Assembly: GCA_963726135.1 (NCBI GenBank)
Contig: CAVSBE010000001.1
Span: forward strand, 507,931 to 571,930
Length of the DNA stretch: 64,000 nucleotides
Origin: Bog-473 sp963726135
GTDB lineage: Bacteria > Actinomycetota > Acidimicrobiia > Acidimicrobiales > RAAP-2
Reading direction: 5' to 3'
Shown here piece after piece: positions 20,524 through 29,575 of this stretch. The notes under the pieces are model-generated. The model searched no databases. It was not told the DNA's origin and saw only the letters and a list, made by a program, of their open reading frames with translations. Position numbers and translations under genes: made by a program. Each line of letters opens with the position of its first letter. The first letter of the stretch is position 1.

Positions 20524-21116
20524 CTAGTTCGCTACGGTTATCTGCTCGAAGCTGTAGTAGACGGCGACGAGTGCGACGATCACGAGTGTCAGCCAAGCGC
20601 TCACAAACGCCAGTCCGATTGCCAGCAGATAGGCCAGATTTCCGATGCTGAAGCGCACAAATGCGCTTCTGCGAGTCCTCGGATCGAGGGCGATGCGGAA
20701 ATGCCCATGACGCGAGGACCACAGAAACATCATGGCGAATGCGAGACCCATACCCAATGACACCAAGGCGTAGAGGGCGGCGGCCAGGTGCGAGTCGCTC
20801 CCCCTACGCGCAAGTACTCGGCCATGGTGGCGGTGGCGAACGGGATCGCCACCACGAAGAGAAGTAGGAGCAGGTTGAGGAATAGCGCAACGCGATCGAT
20901 CTTCTCGAGGTTCGAGAACAGCGAATGGTGATTGATCCAGATGATTCCGATGACCAAGAAGCTCACGACGTAGGAGGCGAAGGACGGCCACCGCTGGGCG
21001 AGCTGATGGGCGAGAGTCCCATGCCCAGGTCCGCTTACCGCCAGGTCGAGGGACAGCAAAGTGATGGCAACGGCGAGGACGCCGTCACTGAACGACTCCA
21101 GGCGCCCGGTGCTCAC
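20524..21116 (-). CDS. TMEM175 (DUF1211) family channel-like protein (frameshifted)
   Basis: Bacterial TMEM175 proteins are potassium-permeable tetrameric channels. The N-terminus MSTGRLESFSDGVLAVAITLL carries the family signature R-x4-FSDG in TM1. VVSFLVIGIIWINHHSLF is the second conserved helix region. The frame changes near 20815 (one base missing), and the second frame supplies LAAALYALVSLGMGLAFAM and the last helices to 20524. The total of about 197 aa and 6 helices is normal for the bacterial family. Confidence 0.78.
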
Positions 21117-21125
21117 GGCTCCTAC

Positions 21126-21377
21126 CTAGCGGCTGTTTGCTCGAAGCACACCCGCGTGTCGCCACAGGGCTTCGGCCACAGGATTAAGGCGCGGCTCGTC
21201 TTCGCCCTGAGCCTCCACGAGATCAGCGGCGTCGCTGAGGTGCTCCGCCATGATGAGCCAGGCCGCCTCTCGATCGCTCGCCCTGAAGAGCGGCTTGATG
21301 TGCTCGGTGAAACCGATTGCCTCATCCGGACCGTGCAGGCTTTGCGTGGACTCGTCGGCGTCGGGGGCGATGGGCAT
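21126..21377 (-). CDS. Small hypothetical protein, 83 aa
   Basis: Not recognised beyond a weak resemblance of FTEHIKPLFRASDREA to a motif common in short actinobacterial proteins. The ATG at 21377 has GAGGGAG upstream. The protein is acidic and has no membrane segment. It ends 10 nt before the TMEM175 start on the same strand, so the two may be cotranscribed. Confidence 0.5.
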   Translation of the reverse strand: MPIAPDADESTQSLHGPDEAIGFTEHIKPLFRASDREAAWLIMAEHLSDAADLVEAQGEDEPRLNPVAEALWRHAGVLRANSR

Positions 21378-21621
21378 ACGTGACTCCCTCGCTTTCCAGT
21401 TCAACCCTGACAACATAGAACTGCGTTGTAATCTTGTATACACAACGTCCAACATGCGTCTGGGAATTTCACCAAGCCAAGGCGCTGAGGGCATGGCGTG
21501 CCGGGCCACTCGCGAAGCTCGCCGATCAGCCGGCTCGAACAGGTCGTAGATAGACCACCTGGCGCGACTCCCCCATCACCCGGCTGACCAGAAAACCGCC
21601 GCTCGGAAGAAAGCCGCAATC

Positions 21622-21640
21622 CGTGGGATCTTCGTGGGAT
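21622..21640 (+). repeat. CGTGGGAT-N3-CGTGGGAT dispersed repeat, copy 1
   Basis: Two CGTGGGAT units separated by CTT. The same arrangement, in the same orientation, occurs at 35629 and 44317, always outside genes and preceded by an AAT. Confidence 0.6.
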
Positions 21641-21714
21641 TCCATCGGCGATGGATCCGCCGCATCTGGGGACTGGGGAGATCAACAGGACCCTGATGAC
21701 GCTCCCCTGGTAAG

Positions 21715-21728
21715 CGAACATATGTTCG
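21715..21728 (+). promoter_or_regulatory. SOS box (LexA operator) of dinB
   Basis: CGAACATATGTTCG is a perfect 14-bp palindrome matching the Gram-positive/actinobacterial LexA consensus CGAAC-N4-GTTCG. It ends 15 nt before the GTG start of the DNA polymerase IV gene, which implies DNA-damage induction and a promoter overlapping the operator. Confidence 0.85.
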
Positions 21729-21743
21729 ACTAATTTGCCATGT

Positions 21744-23039
21744 GTGGAACTTCCGCCAGTCAGGCGGGCGACGATCCTGCATGCCGATCTCGATGCCTTC
21801 TACGCGTCAGTTGAGCAACTGTTGGACCCTTCACTGCGGAACCGGCCCATCGCCGTAGGCGGCAGTGTGGTGCTGGCGGCATCGTATGAAGCGAGGAGTT
21901 ACGGCGTCCGCGGCGGCATGCCCGGGTGGCGGGCCCGTCAGCTTTGCGGTGATCTCCTTTTCGTCCGTGGCCACTTCGGCCGCTACCAACAGTTCGGCGA
22001 CGATGTCGTGTCTGTCTTTCATGACTTCACCCCTCGAGTCGAGCGGGTGTCGATAGATGAGGCATTCCTCGATGTTGCCGGCGCCGTCCATCTCTTCGGA
22101 GCACCGACTGAGATAGCGGCTGCCATCCGCCGACGCGTACGCGACGAGATCGGTCTCCCTTTGTCGGTTGGCGTGGCCCGCACGAAGCACCTCGCCAAGG
22201 TGGCGTCACAGGTGGCCAAGCCTGACGGCCTCGTAGCCGTGGATCCGGGCGATGAGAGCGACTTTCTCGACCCCCTACCAATCGGGCTGATATGGGGCGT
22301 CGGACCCACGACAGAACGGCGCCTCCAGCAGGCCGGGGTCTATACCATCGGGCAACTGGCCAAGGCCGGCAGCCCGATCCTGGGCAGCCTGCTCGGCCAG
22401 GCAGTCGGGACAAAGCTGGCCGCTCTCTCGACCAACGTCGACGAGCGGGCAGTGGAGACACCGGCCCGGTCGAAGTCCATGGGTGCCCAGGCCGCCCTCG
22501 GACGGCGGGATCCAAATCCAGAGCTCATCCGAGAGACGCTCGGCTACCTGGCTGACAGAGTTGCCGGCCGGCTGCGAAGGGCCACCCTGGCCGGTCGGAC
22601 GGTGACCGTACGGGTCCGCTTCTCTCACTTGCGCTCTGTGACCCGGTCCGTCACGTTGTCCGTTGCGATCTCGACCACGCTGACGCTGACTGAGGTGGCT
22701 GAAAGGCTCGCCCACGCAGCCATCCTCGACAACGAACGAGAACGCGAAATCACGCTCATCGCTGTTTCGGTGTCCAACTTGCGCCCAGAGCACTCCCTGC
22801 AGCTCGAGCTACCTCTGAATTCCACCAATTCGCGGCGAAATGCGAGCCACCGACCTGGATCCGTCGTCGAAGCCTCCAGATGGGGAGTGGACCGGTCCGT
22901 CGATGCAATCCGGGACAAGTTCGGCCGGACTGCCGTCGGCTACGCCACTGTCGCACTCTCCGCCGCCGAACGAGTTCCCGAGGAGTTCCGCGAGCTGGCC
23001 GAGCGGAGGCAAGGTGGTAGCCAGGCATCAAGCCAATGA
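21744..23039 (+). CDS. dinB: DNA polymerase IV (Y-family translesion polymerase)
   Basis: 431 residues from the GTG at 21744; a TTG at 21735 is an alternative start. ILHADLDAFYASVEQ provides the first catalytic Asp and the steric-gate region, and VSIDEAFLDVAG the second Asp and Glu. The helix-hairpin-helix reads IWGVGPTTERRLQQAG, followed by the little-finger domain (VTVRVRFSHLRSVTRS). The C-terminus ends without a clear beta-clamp box, although LQLELPL at about 355 is a good candidate for one. It performs error-prone bypass of lesions under SOS control. Confidence 0.93.
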   Translation: MELPPVRRATILHADLDAFYASVEQLLDPSLRNRPIAVGGSVVLAASYEARSYGVRGGMPGWRARQLCGDLLFVRGHFGRYQQFGDDVVSVFHDFTPRVERVSIDEAFLDVAGAVHLFGAPTEIAAAIRRRVRDEIGLPLSVGVARTKHLAKVASQVAKPDGLVAVDPGDESDFLDPLPIGLIWGVGPTTERRLQQAGVYTIGQLAKAGSPILGSLLGQAVGTKLAALSTNVDERAVETPARSKSMGAQAALGRRDPNPELIRETLGYLADRVAGRLRRATLAGRTVTVRVRFSHLRSVTRSVTLSVAISTTLTLTEVAERLAHAAILDNEREREITLIAVSVSNLRPEHSLQLELPLNSTNSRRNASHRPGSVVEASRWGVDRSVDAIRDKFGRTAVGYATVALSAAERVPEEFRELAERRQGGSQASSQ

Positions 23040-23186
23040 GTCTGATCGATAGCTTCACTAGCGATCGGAGTGATAACTCATCGATCACCGGTTTGGCATG
23101 AAGGTCGGGTTTGCCACGCGCCTTCTGTTATCTCGCTGAAGGTCACGTTCGTCAGGTTCGTGTGATGGTCGGCGCCCTTGCCCTAG

Positions 23187-24092
23187 CTAGTTTTGGAAAT
23201 AGTGGCCTTCATTGAGATCATCGATCAGGCCGAGATGCGTCGGGTGCCAGTCCAGCAACTCTTGGGTGAGGGTGCTTGACGCGGCGTTGTCGAGAGAGAC
23301 GAAGAATGCGAGGAAATCGAAGTAATCGACGATCTCTTCTGGAGCGATGCTGACGGCCGGCACGCCCAGGTTGCCTCCGATCACTTCGGCGATCTCCCTG
23401 AATGGAACGCCCTCATCGCCGACGGCATGAAGGCGCGACCCCGCAGGGGCAACTTCGATCGCCAGGCGGTACAGATGTGCCGCGTCAAGCGAGTGTCCGG
23501 CGGCCCAGCGGTTCGACCCGTCGGCCGGGTAGCCGGCCTTACCCTTCTGGCGTGCGAAGGAGATCAGGGCCGGGGTATAGCCGGTGTGGTCGAGCGAGCT
23601 GTGCACGAGTGGCGGGAGGCGCACGACGCTCGACCGGACGCCGCGCTCGGCCAAGGCGATCACCGCGTTCTCGGCGTCGATGCGCGGCCCGACCGGCAGG
23701 ATGTTGGCCTCGGTTGCCACTCCTTCCACGCCGCCAAGGGCCAGGGGGATCGTTCCCGAGGTCCCCACGAAAGGCTTGCCGGTGCCGGCGAGGGCCTTAC
23801 CCATTGCGTCGATGGCCGCAAGGTCGGCGCCAAGAGGCCCCTCGAGGTCACCGGCGTTCATCTCTTCGTGCTTGAAGGCCAGGTGGATGACGCCGTCCGA
23901 GGCGGTCACGGCTTTTCGGAGACCGTCGAGATCGTCGAGCGAGCCGCGGTGCACGTCGGCGCCCAGGGCCTCCACCGCGGCTGCGGAGGAGTCCGAGCGG
24001 GCCAAGCCCACAACCTCGTGGCCCGCTCCGATCAGTTCGGGGATGACGGCGGAACCGATATGGCCCGATGCGCCTGTGATGAACACTCTCAT
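23187..24092 (-). CDS. NAD-dependent epimerase/dehydratase family protein (atypical SDR)
   Basis: 301 residues from the ATG at 24092 with AAAGGAC 6 nt upstream. MRVFITGASGHIGSAVIPEL is the NAD(P)-binding glycine motif, and LARSDSSAAAVEALGADVHRG fits atypical SDRs that bind NADP. The usual YxxxK is not evident, as in NmrA/atypical SDR members. It stands alone with about 330 bp of empty sequence upstream (24288-24623). Substrate unknown. Confidence 0.8.
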   Translation of the reverse strand: MRVFITGASGHIGSAVIPELIGAGHEVVGLARSDSSAAAVEALGADVHRGSLDDLDGLRKAVTASDGVIHLAFKHEEMNAGDLEGPLGADLAAIDAMGKALAGTGKPFVGTSGTIPLALGGVEGVATEANILPVGPRIDAENAVIALAERGVRSSVVRLPPLVHSSLDHTGYTPALISFARQKGKAGYPADGSNRWAAGHSLDAAHLYRLAIEVAPAGSRLHAVGDEGVPFREIAEVIGGNLGVPAVSIAPEEIVDYFDFLAFFVSLDNAASSTLTQELLDWHPTHLGLIDDLNEGHYFQN

Positions 24093-24692
24093 GATGATGT
24101 CCTTTCGTGGGCCGTCGGTGTGGCGGCAGATTGGTGGTGGTGCTCGGATGGTCCATAGCTCAAATGGCTGCCGAGCAGCGGTTCGATGGTGGGCTACCGA
24201 CATAACTGCCTTGACCTGGTCGGACGGCGCCCTGTTTGAACCATTTCCCACGCTATTGCTCTCGATTTCCCACATTGGCAGGCGCAACCAACTGCGAAGA
24301 AGTCCTGATCACCGGCTCCGGATGACATTCGGCACCCACAGGCCCGCACCCCGAAACGACCAGAAGCGCCGCGCAACGCACCACGAGCAAGGACCCGCGT
24401 CCCGAGGAGCCCTGGGCGGGCGGCGCTACCGGGAACGGGTGGGCACACGGCACGCGCTGGCTTCGATGGCTGGCGACCCTACGCCCCGTACGGCACGATT
24501 GGGGCACCCTCGCCTCGACGCGACGATTGCATGACTTAGGCATGAAAAGACGATGAACACCCCGCGACACCCCTTGCAGATCACGGCCCTGTCAGTGAAG
24601 ATCAATTTACGGACGATGGAGTTATGCGCCCGATTGGCGACTGTGCTGATGTGGAATCACGGTGGCGCAGCGTGCTCGCGAAGGAGATGCGT

Positions 24693-25181
24693 GTGCAGAC
24701 CTTGAGACGACAGGCCCCTGTCATCGACCGCTTGAAGTCGATGGACCAATTCAAAGGCTACAACAAGGCACAGCTCCGAGAGGTGGCTCGCCTGGCGGAG
24801 CAAGTCAGGGTTGGTGAGGGCAAGATCCTGATCAGAGAGGGGCAGTTCGGCAAGGAGTTCTTCCTCATCCTTTCTGGCACTGTCGAGGTCACCCGAAAAG
24901 GCCGAGTGGTGAACGCGCTCGGCCCCGGTGACTTCTTTGGGGAGCTGGCGGCCCTGAAACGCGCGCCCCGCAACGCAACGGTCACGGCGCTCTCCGATCT
25001 GGATCTGCTCATCATCGGGCAGCGTGAGTTCAACGCGATGTTCGAAATCCCCCAATTCCGGGATGCGCTGTTCGAGAGGATGGCCAACCGGTTGCAAATC
25101 GTCGACGCGCAGCTCGAGACGGCCTCGATGGGCAGGCAAGAAGCCTTGATTCCTTTCGACCCCGAGGGCTTCGACAAGTAG
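24693..25181 (+). CDS. Cyclic nucleotide-binding domain protein
   Basis: 162 residues if started at GTG 24693, which lies 6 nt after AAGGAG; an ATG two codons earlier directly abuts that site. A single CNMP-binding domain (residues about 20-140) includes REGQFGKEFFLILSGTVEV and the phosphate-binding cassette FFGELAALKRAPRNATVTA with the conserved Glu and Arg. No DNA-binding helix-turn-helix follows, so it is a stand-alone sensor or partner subunit and not a CRP-type regulator. Confidence 0.8.
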   Translation: MQTLRRQAPVIDRLKSMDQFKGYNKAQLREVARLAEQVRVGEGKILIREGQFGKEFFLILSGTVEVTRKGRVVNALGPGDFFGELAALKRAPRNATVTALSDLDLLIIGQREFNAMFEIPQFRDALFERMANRLQIVDAQLETASMGRQEALIPFDPEGFDK

Positions 25182-25278
25182 CTGACCCTGCCCCCGTCCG
25201 CCGGGAGGGTGGGACACGGGGTGGTGCGTCTGATAGAGCTGCGAACGTGGGGTAGGAAGTACGCATTGTGCCTAGAGC

Positions 25279-25904
25279 ATGGGGGTACTTTTGACTTCCA
25301 CCCGGATCATCGCCATGGTGAGCCTCTCTCTGGTGGTGTTGATTGTCGGCGGATGCGCCAGCAATCCAAGCCCGAAGGCTTCCGAGCCCGCGCCTTCGGC
25401 GCGCACTTCGACCACAATGACTGTCACGTCAACGACCCCGCCGACCGCCCGAAGTTCGACGACCAGCACTGCTGCCACCACAACCACCTGTCAGCCGGAA
25501 CATCTGGCCGTCTCGGTATCGGCACAGGGGGGAGCCGCAGGCCACGGTCAACAGATCGTAAGCCTGGTCAATGAGGGAGCCGCCGCCTGTACCTTGTATG
25601 GCTTTCCGGGCCTCGGACTTCTAGATGGCGCTGGGCACAGTCCGTGCAGTTGGCTGTGACGCGAGCGACGACGGCAGGGTTCGCGTTTCCTGCCATTCCC
25701 GAAACGACAGTCACCGTCACTCCCTATGGCGAACCCGCGGCATTTGGAATGGAGTGGATCAACGGGCCGTCGAGCGGAACATATTCGCTTCAGGTGACAC
25801 CACCCAATGACACCGGTTATCTCGTCGTTCCAAACCAGATTGACTACTTTGCCAATAATGAAGTCAGTCTGACGCCCGTTGCTCCGCTGGGTCAGTTGAA
25901 GTAG
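25279..25904 (+). CDS. Lipoprotein with DUF4232-like domain (frameshifted)
   Basis: The signal peptide ends in a lipobox (VVLIVGGC, Cys about 26), followed by a Ser/Thr/Pro-rich linker. The domain then reads CQPEHLAVSVSAQ, LVNEGAAACTLYGFPGLGLLDGAGH, the typical Cys...Cys-x-L-x-Gly-x-Pro-Gly pattern of DUF4232. The frame is lost near 25640 (one base missing). The rest (QLAVTRATTAGFAFPAIPE to the TAG at 25904) is open in the next frame. It is surface anchored, role unknown. Confidence 0.7.
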
Positions 25905-25974
25905 CCAGAGGGTGCCCCCATACGCCGGCCTGGGGTCATTCCGGCCGCGCCATCGTCGATCTAGCGTTAGGGCC

Positions 25975-26478
25975 ATGGCCCGCAAGGCTGGCCCGAGCGA
26001 CGAGGACTACGACCGTGCCGCCCGCCTCGGTCTGCTCGGTCTGACCGCAGGCAAGGACGCGGACGTGGACTCCATCATGGAGCAGCTGGCTGGCTTGCAC
26101 CCTCGCAACAACACGTTCCCGGCTGAGGTCCTGCTCGAGCTGGCCGCCGAGGCCATCGAGGAGTCCGGAGCATCACCGGCCGACCCGATCCAATACGAGG
26201 GGATGCGCGACCGCCATCTCCCCGAGTACCACTTCCGTGGCAAGTCTCAGCAGCACAAGAGCCACTATGCCCTCATGGCCGCCACCATGATCAGGGCCGG
26301 CGTCTATCCCGACCTCCTCGACGAGGCTTACGGATGGGGCATCGACGACATGTGGAGATACGCCTTCTACGCCCTGGTCCTGTACGGCCGGGTGGCTGCA
26401 GAACGGACGGGACGACCGCTCGAGGACATCGCAACCGCACTCGCCGAGCGGCGGGGCCTCGACCTGGAGGATTCCTAA
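25975..26478 (+). CDS. Hypothetical protein, 167 aa
   Basis: Family not recognised. MARKAGPSDEDYDRAARLGL starts at an ATG preceded by TTAGGG. It is a soluble, mostly helical and acidic protein with no signal peptide, and a central segment YHFRGKSQQHKSHYALMAA. Its stop codon overlaps the stop of the convergent tyrosine recombinase gene by 4 bases, so the two genes share their 3' ends. That packing suggests a common mobile-element or island origin. Confidence 0.65.
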   Translation: MARKAGPSDEDYDRAARLGLLGLTAGKDADVDSIMEQLAGLHPRNNTFPAEVLLELAAEAIEESGASPADPIQYEGMRDRHLPEYHFRGKSQQHKSHYALMAATMIRAGVYPDLLDEAYGWGIDDMWRYAFYALVLYGRVAAERTGRPLEDIATALAERRGLDLEDS

Positions 26479-27386
26479 CCCCCGGCCACGAAGGCCACCA
26501 CGACATAGGCGGCATGGCGATCGAAGTTCTCGCGTCGGCGGTCGTAGATGGTGGTCGTCCTCGGATCGGCGTGACGTGCGGCGATCTGGACGTCACGCAG
26601 GGGCACCCCCGCATCGAGCGCCGCCATGATGAAAGCTGCTCGGAGCATGCGGGGATGCACGATCCCGAGGCCGGCCCGCTTCCCGATGGAGCGGACCCAG
26701 CGATGTGCGGTGCGCCGGTCGAGCCGCTGGCCATCATGGCGGTGCAGGATCGGTCCCTCGCATCGCTCGCCGAGGGCGAGGTCGATGGTCCGAGCCACTC
26801 TCGGGACGAGCGGGATCACGGCCGGCTTGTTGCCCTTCCCGATGATGCGGAGAGTGCGGTGGCCCCGGTCGAAGCCGAGATCGTCGGCAGTGGTGGCACA
26901 GGCCTCGCTCACCCGCAGACCGTTGAGGCCCAAGAGGGCGGCCAAGGCTGCGTGGTCGGGGTCGTCGCGCTCGACGGTGAAGAGGAACCGGCCGAGCTCG
27001 CCCCGGTCGAGACCCCGCCCTTCACTTGGGTAGACCTTGGGCCTGCGGGCGTACTGCGCCGGGTTCGACGGGATCCGCCCGTCGATGTGGGCGAAGCGGT
27101 AGAAGCCGCAGATCGTCGATAGCCGCCGGTCGATTGTCGAGGCGGCCAGGCCCCGCTCCTCCATGGCGCTGCGCCACAGCTCGAAGTGAGCCCGCTTGGC
27201 CTCGAGGACGTCGAGACCGACGTCACTGGACCACTGGAAGAACGTGCGCAGATCGTAACGGTAGGTCTCCAGGGTGCGACCGCTGTAGCGGGCCAGGTAG
27301 GCGGCAGCGGCCATCTGGGCCTGGGCGAACGGATCCGCGTCACGAGCGCTCACCAGCATCACTGAACTTGGGATCGGGGTGGGCAT
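26475..27386 (-). CDS. Tyrosine-type site-specific recombinase/integrase
   Basis: 303 residues; the ATG is preceded by AAGGAGG at 5 nt. A SAM-like core-binding domain (YLARYSGRTLETYRYDLRTFF) is followed by the catalytic domain. Catalytic residues are visible: Arg in LNGLRVSEACA, Lys in IIGKGNKPAVIPL, His-x4-Arg in VHPRMLRAAF, His in ARHADPRTT, and the nucleophile Tyr in TTTIYDRRREN. Size and architecture match XerC/D-like or small integron/ICE recombinases. No tRNA lies directly beside it, so its target is unknown. Confidence 0.9.
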   Translation of the reverse strand: MPTPIPSSVMLVSARDADPFAQAQMAAAAYLARYSGRTLETYRYDLRTFFQWSSDVGLDVLEAKRAHFELWRSAMEERGLAASTIDRRLSTICGFYRFAHIDGRIPSNPAQYARRPKVYPSEGRGLDRGELGRFLFTVERDDPDHAALAALLGLNGLRVSEACATTADDLGFDRGHRTLRIIGKGNKPAVIPLVPRVARTIDLALGERCEGPILHRHDGQRLDRRTAHRWVRSIGKRAGLGIVHPRMLRAAFIMAALDAGVPLRDVQIAARHADPRTTTIYDRRRENFDRHAAYVVVAFVAGG

Positions 27387-27486
27387 GGCTTCCTCCTTGT
27401 GTCGAGGAAGACAGCGAATACCTATGCGGCGGTCAATGCCCGGTGCGCCCCATGCCGGCAGCGAGGATTGAGACGGCCGCTGAGTG

Positions 27487-27509
27487 ATCCACCACTTCGG
27501 TGGGTGGAT
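27487..27509 (+). terminator. Hairpin with UUCG tetraloop (terminator-like)
   Basis: ATCCACC-AC-TTCG-GTG-GGTGGAT folds into a stem of about nine pairs with one bulged G and a UUCG loop. No U-tract follows, so intrinsic termination is uncertain. It lies just left of the IS110 leader and may mark the element boundary. Confidence 0.4.
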
Positions 27510-27523
27510 TGGTCAGCGTGTGG

Positions 27524-27710
27524 GTGGGTGCCCAGGCCAGGTCTGACTCCAAACATCCGGCTGACGTCCTTGCGGACTGTCCTTCGTACGATCCGTCGGC
27601 CTGGCCCGGTCACCCACTCGACACCCGCCGGTCGGACGGAGTGACCTCAGAGGAGCCTGCCTGTACAGGCCCGTCGCTGTCTTGTCCGTCGTCCCGCTTG
27701 GTGCGGTGTC
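27524..27710 (+). ncRNA. Candidate IS110 bridge RNA (two stem-loops)
   Basis: Stem A pairs GTGGGTG (27524-27530) with CACCCAC (27611-27617) and GGCCAGG (27535-27541) with CCTGGCC (27600-27606), closing a loop of about 58 nt. Stem B pairs GACACC (27620-27625) with GGTGTC (27705-27710) and GACGGA (27635-27640) with TCCGTC (27685-27690), closing a second loop with an internal CCTGTACAGG palindrome. Two consecutive stem-loops in the noncoding end just upstream of an IS110 transposase are the layout known for bridge RNAs, which carry target- and donor-binding loops. The pairing is seen in the sequence; the function is inferred. Confidence 0.55.
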
Positions 27711-27740
27711 ACCCCAAACCAATCCAAAGAAGGGATGACA

Positions 27741-28794
27741 GTGACCACTTTGCCACGAGGCATCACCGGCGGGGTCGATACGCACCTCGACGTCCATGTA
27801 GCTGCGGCTTTGGACGAGCGAGGGGCTCTCCTCGGCGTCGAGAGCTTCGCCACGACTGAGAGCGGCTACAAGAAGCTGCTGGGGTGGTTGAGCGACTTCG
27901 GCCCGGTCGAGCTGGTCGGTGTCGAAGGGACCGGCTCCTATGGCGCCGGGCTCACTCGTCACCTGCGGGCCGAAGGGGTCCGCGTCGTCGAAGTCGACCG
28001 GCCCAACCGTCAACGCCGCCGGCGCAAGGGCAAGTCCGATCCCGAAGACGCCATCTCGGCCGCCCGGGCCGCCCTCTCGGGCGATGCCGCCGGCGAGGCC
28101 AAGTCCAGGGACGGAAACGTCGAGTCCATGCGGGTTTTCCGGGTCGCCCGGGCCTCGGCGCGCAAAGCCCGGACCCAGGCGCTCAACCAGATGCGAGGCC
28201 TGATCTCGACCGCCCCCGAGTCCGATCCGGGCCGAGCTCCGGGGCCTCAACGTCTTTCGTCTCCTCGAGCGGGCCTCGACCTATCGGCCCGGTGCCAAGC
28301 GCGACATCGTCTCTTTGACCAAGTTCACCCTGCGGATGCTGGCCAAGCGGGCCATCGCCCTCGAAGAGGAGATCACCGAGATCGACGCCATCTTGGCGCC
28401 TTTGGTCAATGAGACCGCACCCGAGCTGGTCTCCACGCTCGGCCTTGGGACCGATACCGCTTCGACGCTGCTCGTCGCCGCCGGCGACAACCCCGAGCGA
28501 CTACACAGCGAAGCCGCCTTCGCCCATCTGTGCGGTGCCTCACCGATCGAAGCCAGCAGCGGCAAGCAAGAACGCCACCGACTCAACCGCTGTGGCGACC
28601 GTCAGGCCAACTCGGCCCTCTGGCACATCGTGATCACCCGCATGGTCTATGACCCGCGCACCACCGAATACATCGAGCGGCGCACCAAGGAAGGACTGAC
28701 CAAGAAGGAGGCGGTGCGGTGCCTCAAGCGCTACGTCGCCCGGGAGGTGTACGGCCTCCTACCTCACCAGAAATTGGGGCTTGACAGCCCATAG
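27741..28794 (+). CDS. IS110-family DEDD transposase (frameshifted)
   Basis: The start is probably GTG 27741, with AGAAGG 7 nt upstream. GGVDTHLDVHVAAALDE gives the first Asp of the RuvC-like DEDD domain, GVEGTGSYGAGL the Glu, and KSDPEDAISAAR the paired Asp. The frame shifts near 28220. The second frame supplies FRLLERASTYRPGAKRDIV, the coiled linker and the Transposase_20 domain (HLCGASPIEASSGKQERHRL) to 28794. Both halves are well conserved, so the break may be a sequence error or recent inactivation. Confidence 0.85.
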
Positions 28795-28857
28795 GAGCAT
28801 CGTACGGGGGCACCCCCCCCCGAACCACTATCGACGACGACGTCGCCATGGTTTGGT

Positions 28858-29379
28858 TCAGGCTGCGCCCCGGTTCCACCACACCGGATTCGTGAGGGCC
28901 TCCTGTTTCAACCACGAGAAATGATGCTGGGCCGACCGCCGCAACAACGGCACAGTGGCTAGTCCGACCAAGGCCCAACGCCGTGATCCAGGACGAACTT
29001 CGCGAATGATCGAAAGAGCGGAGGCCGCCGCCCAGACATGGAGCAGTGCGTTGTAAGCAGGAAGACTTGAGGATGGAAGACCCTCTGCCTCGGTGAGAAC
29101 TGGTATTCCCAGCTTGTTGTGCCGCCAGGGCCAAAGGCTGAAATGGACGACCACGCCCGCCAAGGCCGCGCCAGACCACGCCGCGAGGAAGGGGTCCCAC
29201 CTCGTGTCGTCACCTTTCGCGGCGATGCGGATCCACGCCGGGATGCCAGTTCCCCAGAGTGCGCCTGCAAACCCGAGTCCGAGTTCAGGCTGCAGAACGA
29301 GTCCGACCCCACTGGACAACTCGAAGCCGTGATGCGCCGCAGTCAGGATCGCCGTCGCCGTGGTCCACGGCCGCCGCAT
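28858..29379 (-). CDS. Integral membrane protein, hypothetical
   Basis: 173 residues from the ATG at 29379 (AGGA 9 nt upstream); ATGs at 29406 and 29415 are alternatives. About four hydrophobic segments are seen: TATAILTAAHHGFELSSGVG, LGFAGALWGTGIPAWIRIAA, AAWSGAALAGVVVHFSLWPW and LLHVWAAASALSIIRE. The family is not recognised. It faces the IS110 element tail to tail. Confidence 0.6.
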   Translation of the reverse strand: MRRPWTTATAILTAAHHGFELSSGVGLVLQPELGLGFAGALWGTGIPAWIRIAAKGDDTRWDPFLAAWSGAALAGVVVHFSLWPWRHNKLGIPVLTEAEGLPSSSLPAYNALLHVWAAASALSIIREVRPGSRRWALVGLATVPLLRRSAQHHFSWLKQEALTNPVWWNRGAA

Positions 29380-29575
29380 TTTCACCCGATCCTGTCTACT
29401 CGCCATGGATGTCATTTGATACGGCCGTGAATGTCGAGGCCAGGAGGGCACCTCTAGGCAAGGGGGTGGTGTTGGCACTACTGCAGCGTCAGGGCGTCCC
29501 CCGGATGCCATGTGTCCCACCCTCCCGGCGATAGGGGGCGGTCTCGGGCCACAGTCGATGGCGGCCCTTCCGTGA

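Larger units (their letters stand above)
27520..28860 (+). mobile_element. IS110-family insertion sequence (ends not resolved)
   Basis: The structured leader, the transposase and a short 3' flank. IS110 elements lack terminal inverted repeats and do not duplicate the target, so exact ends cannot be set from one copy. Boundaries given are approximate. It sits 130-350 bp from the tyrosine recombinase gene. Confidence 0.6.
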
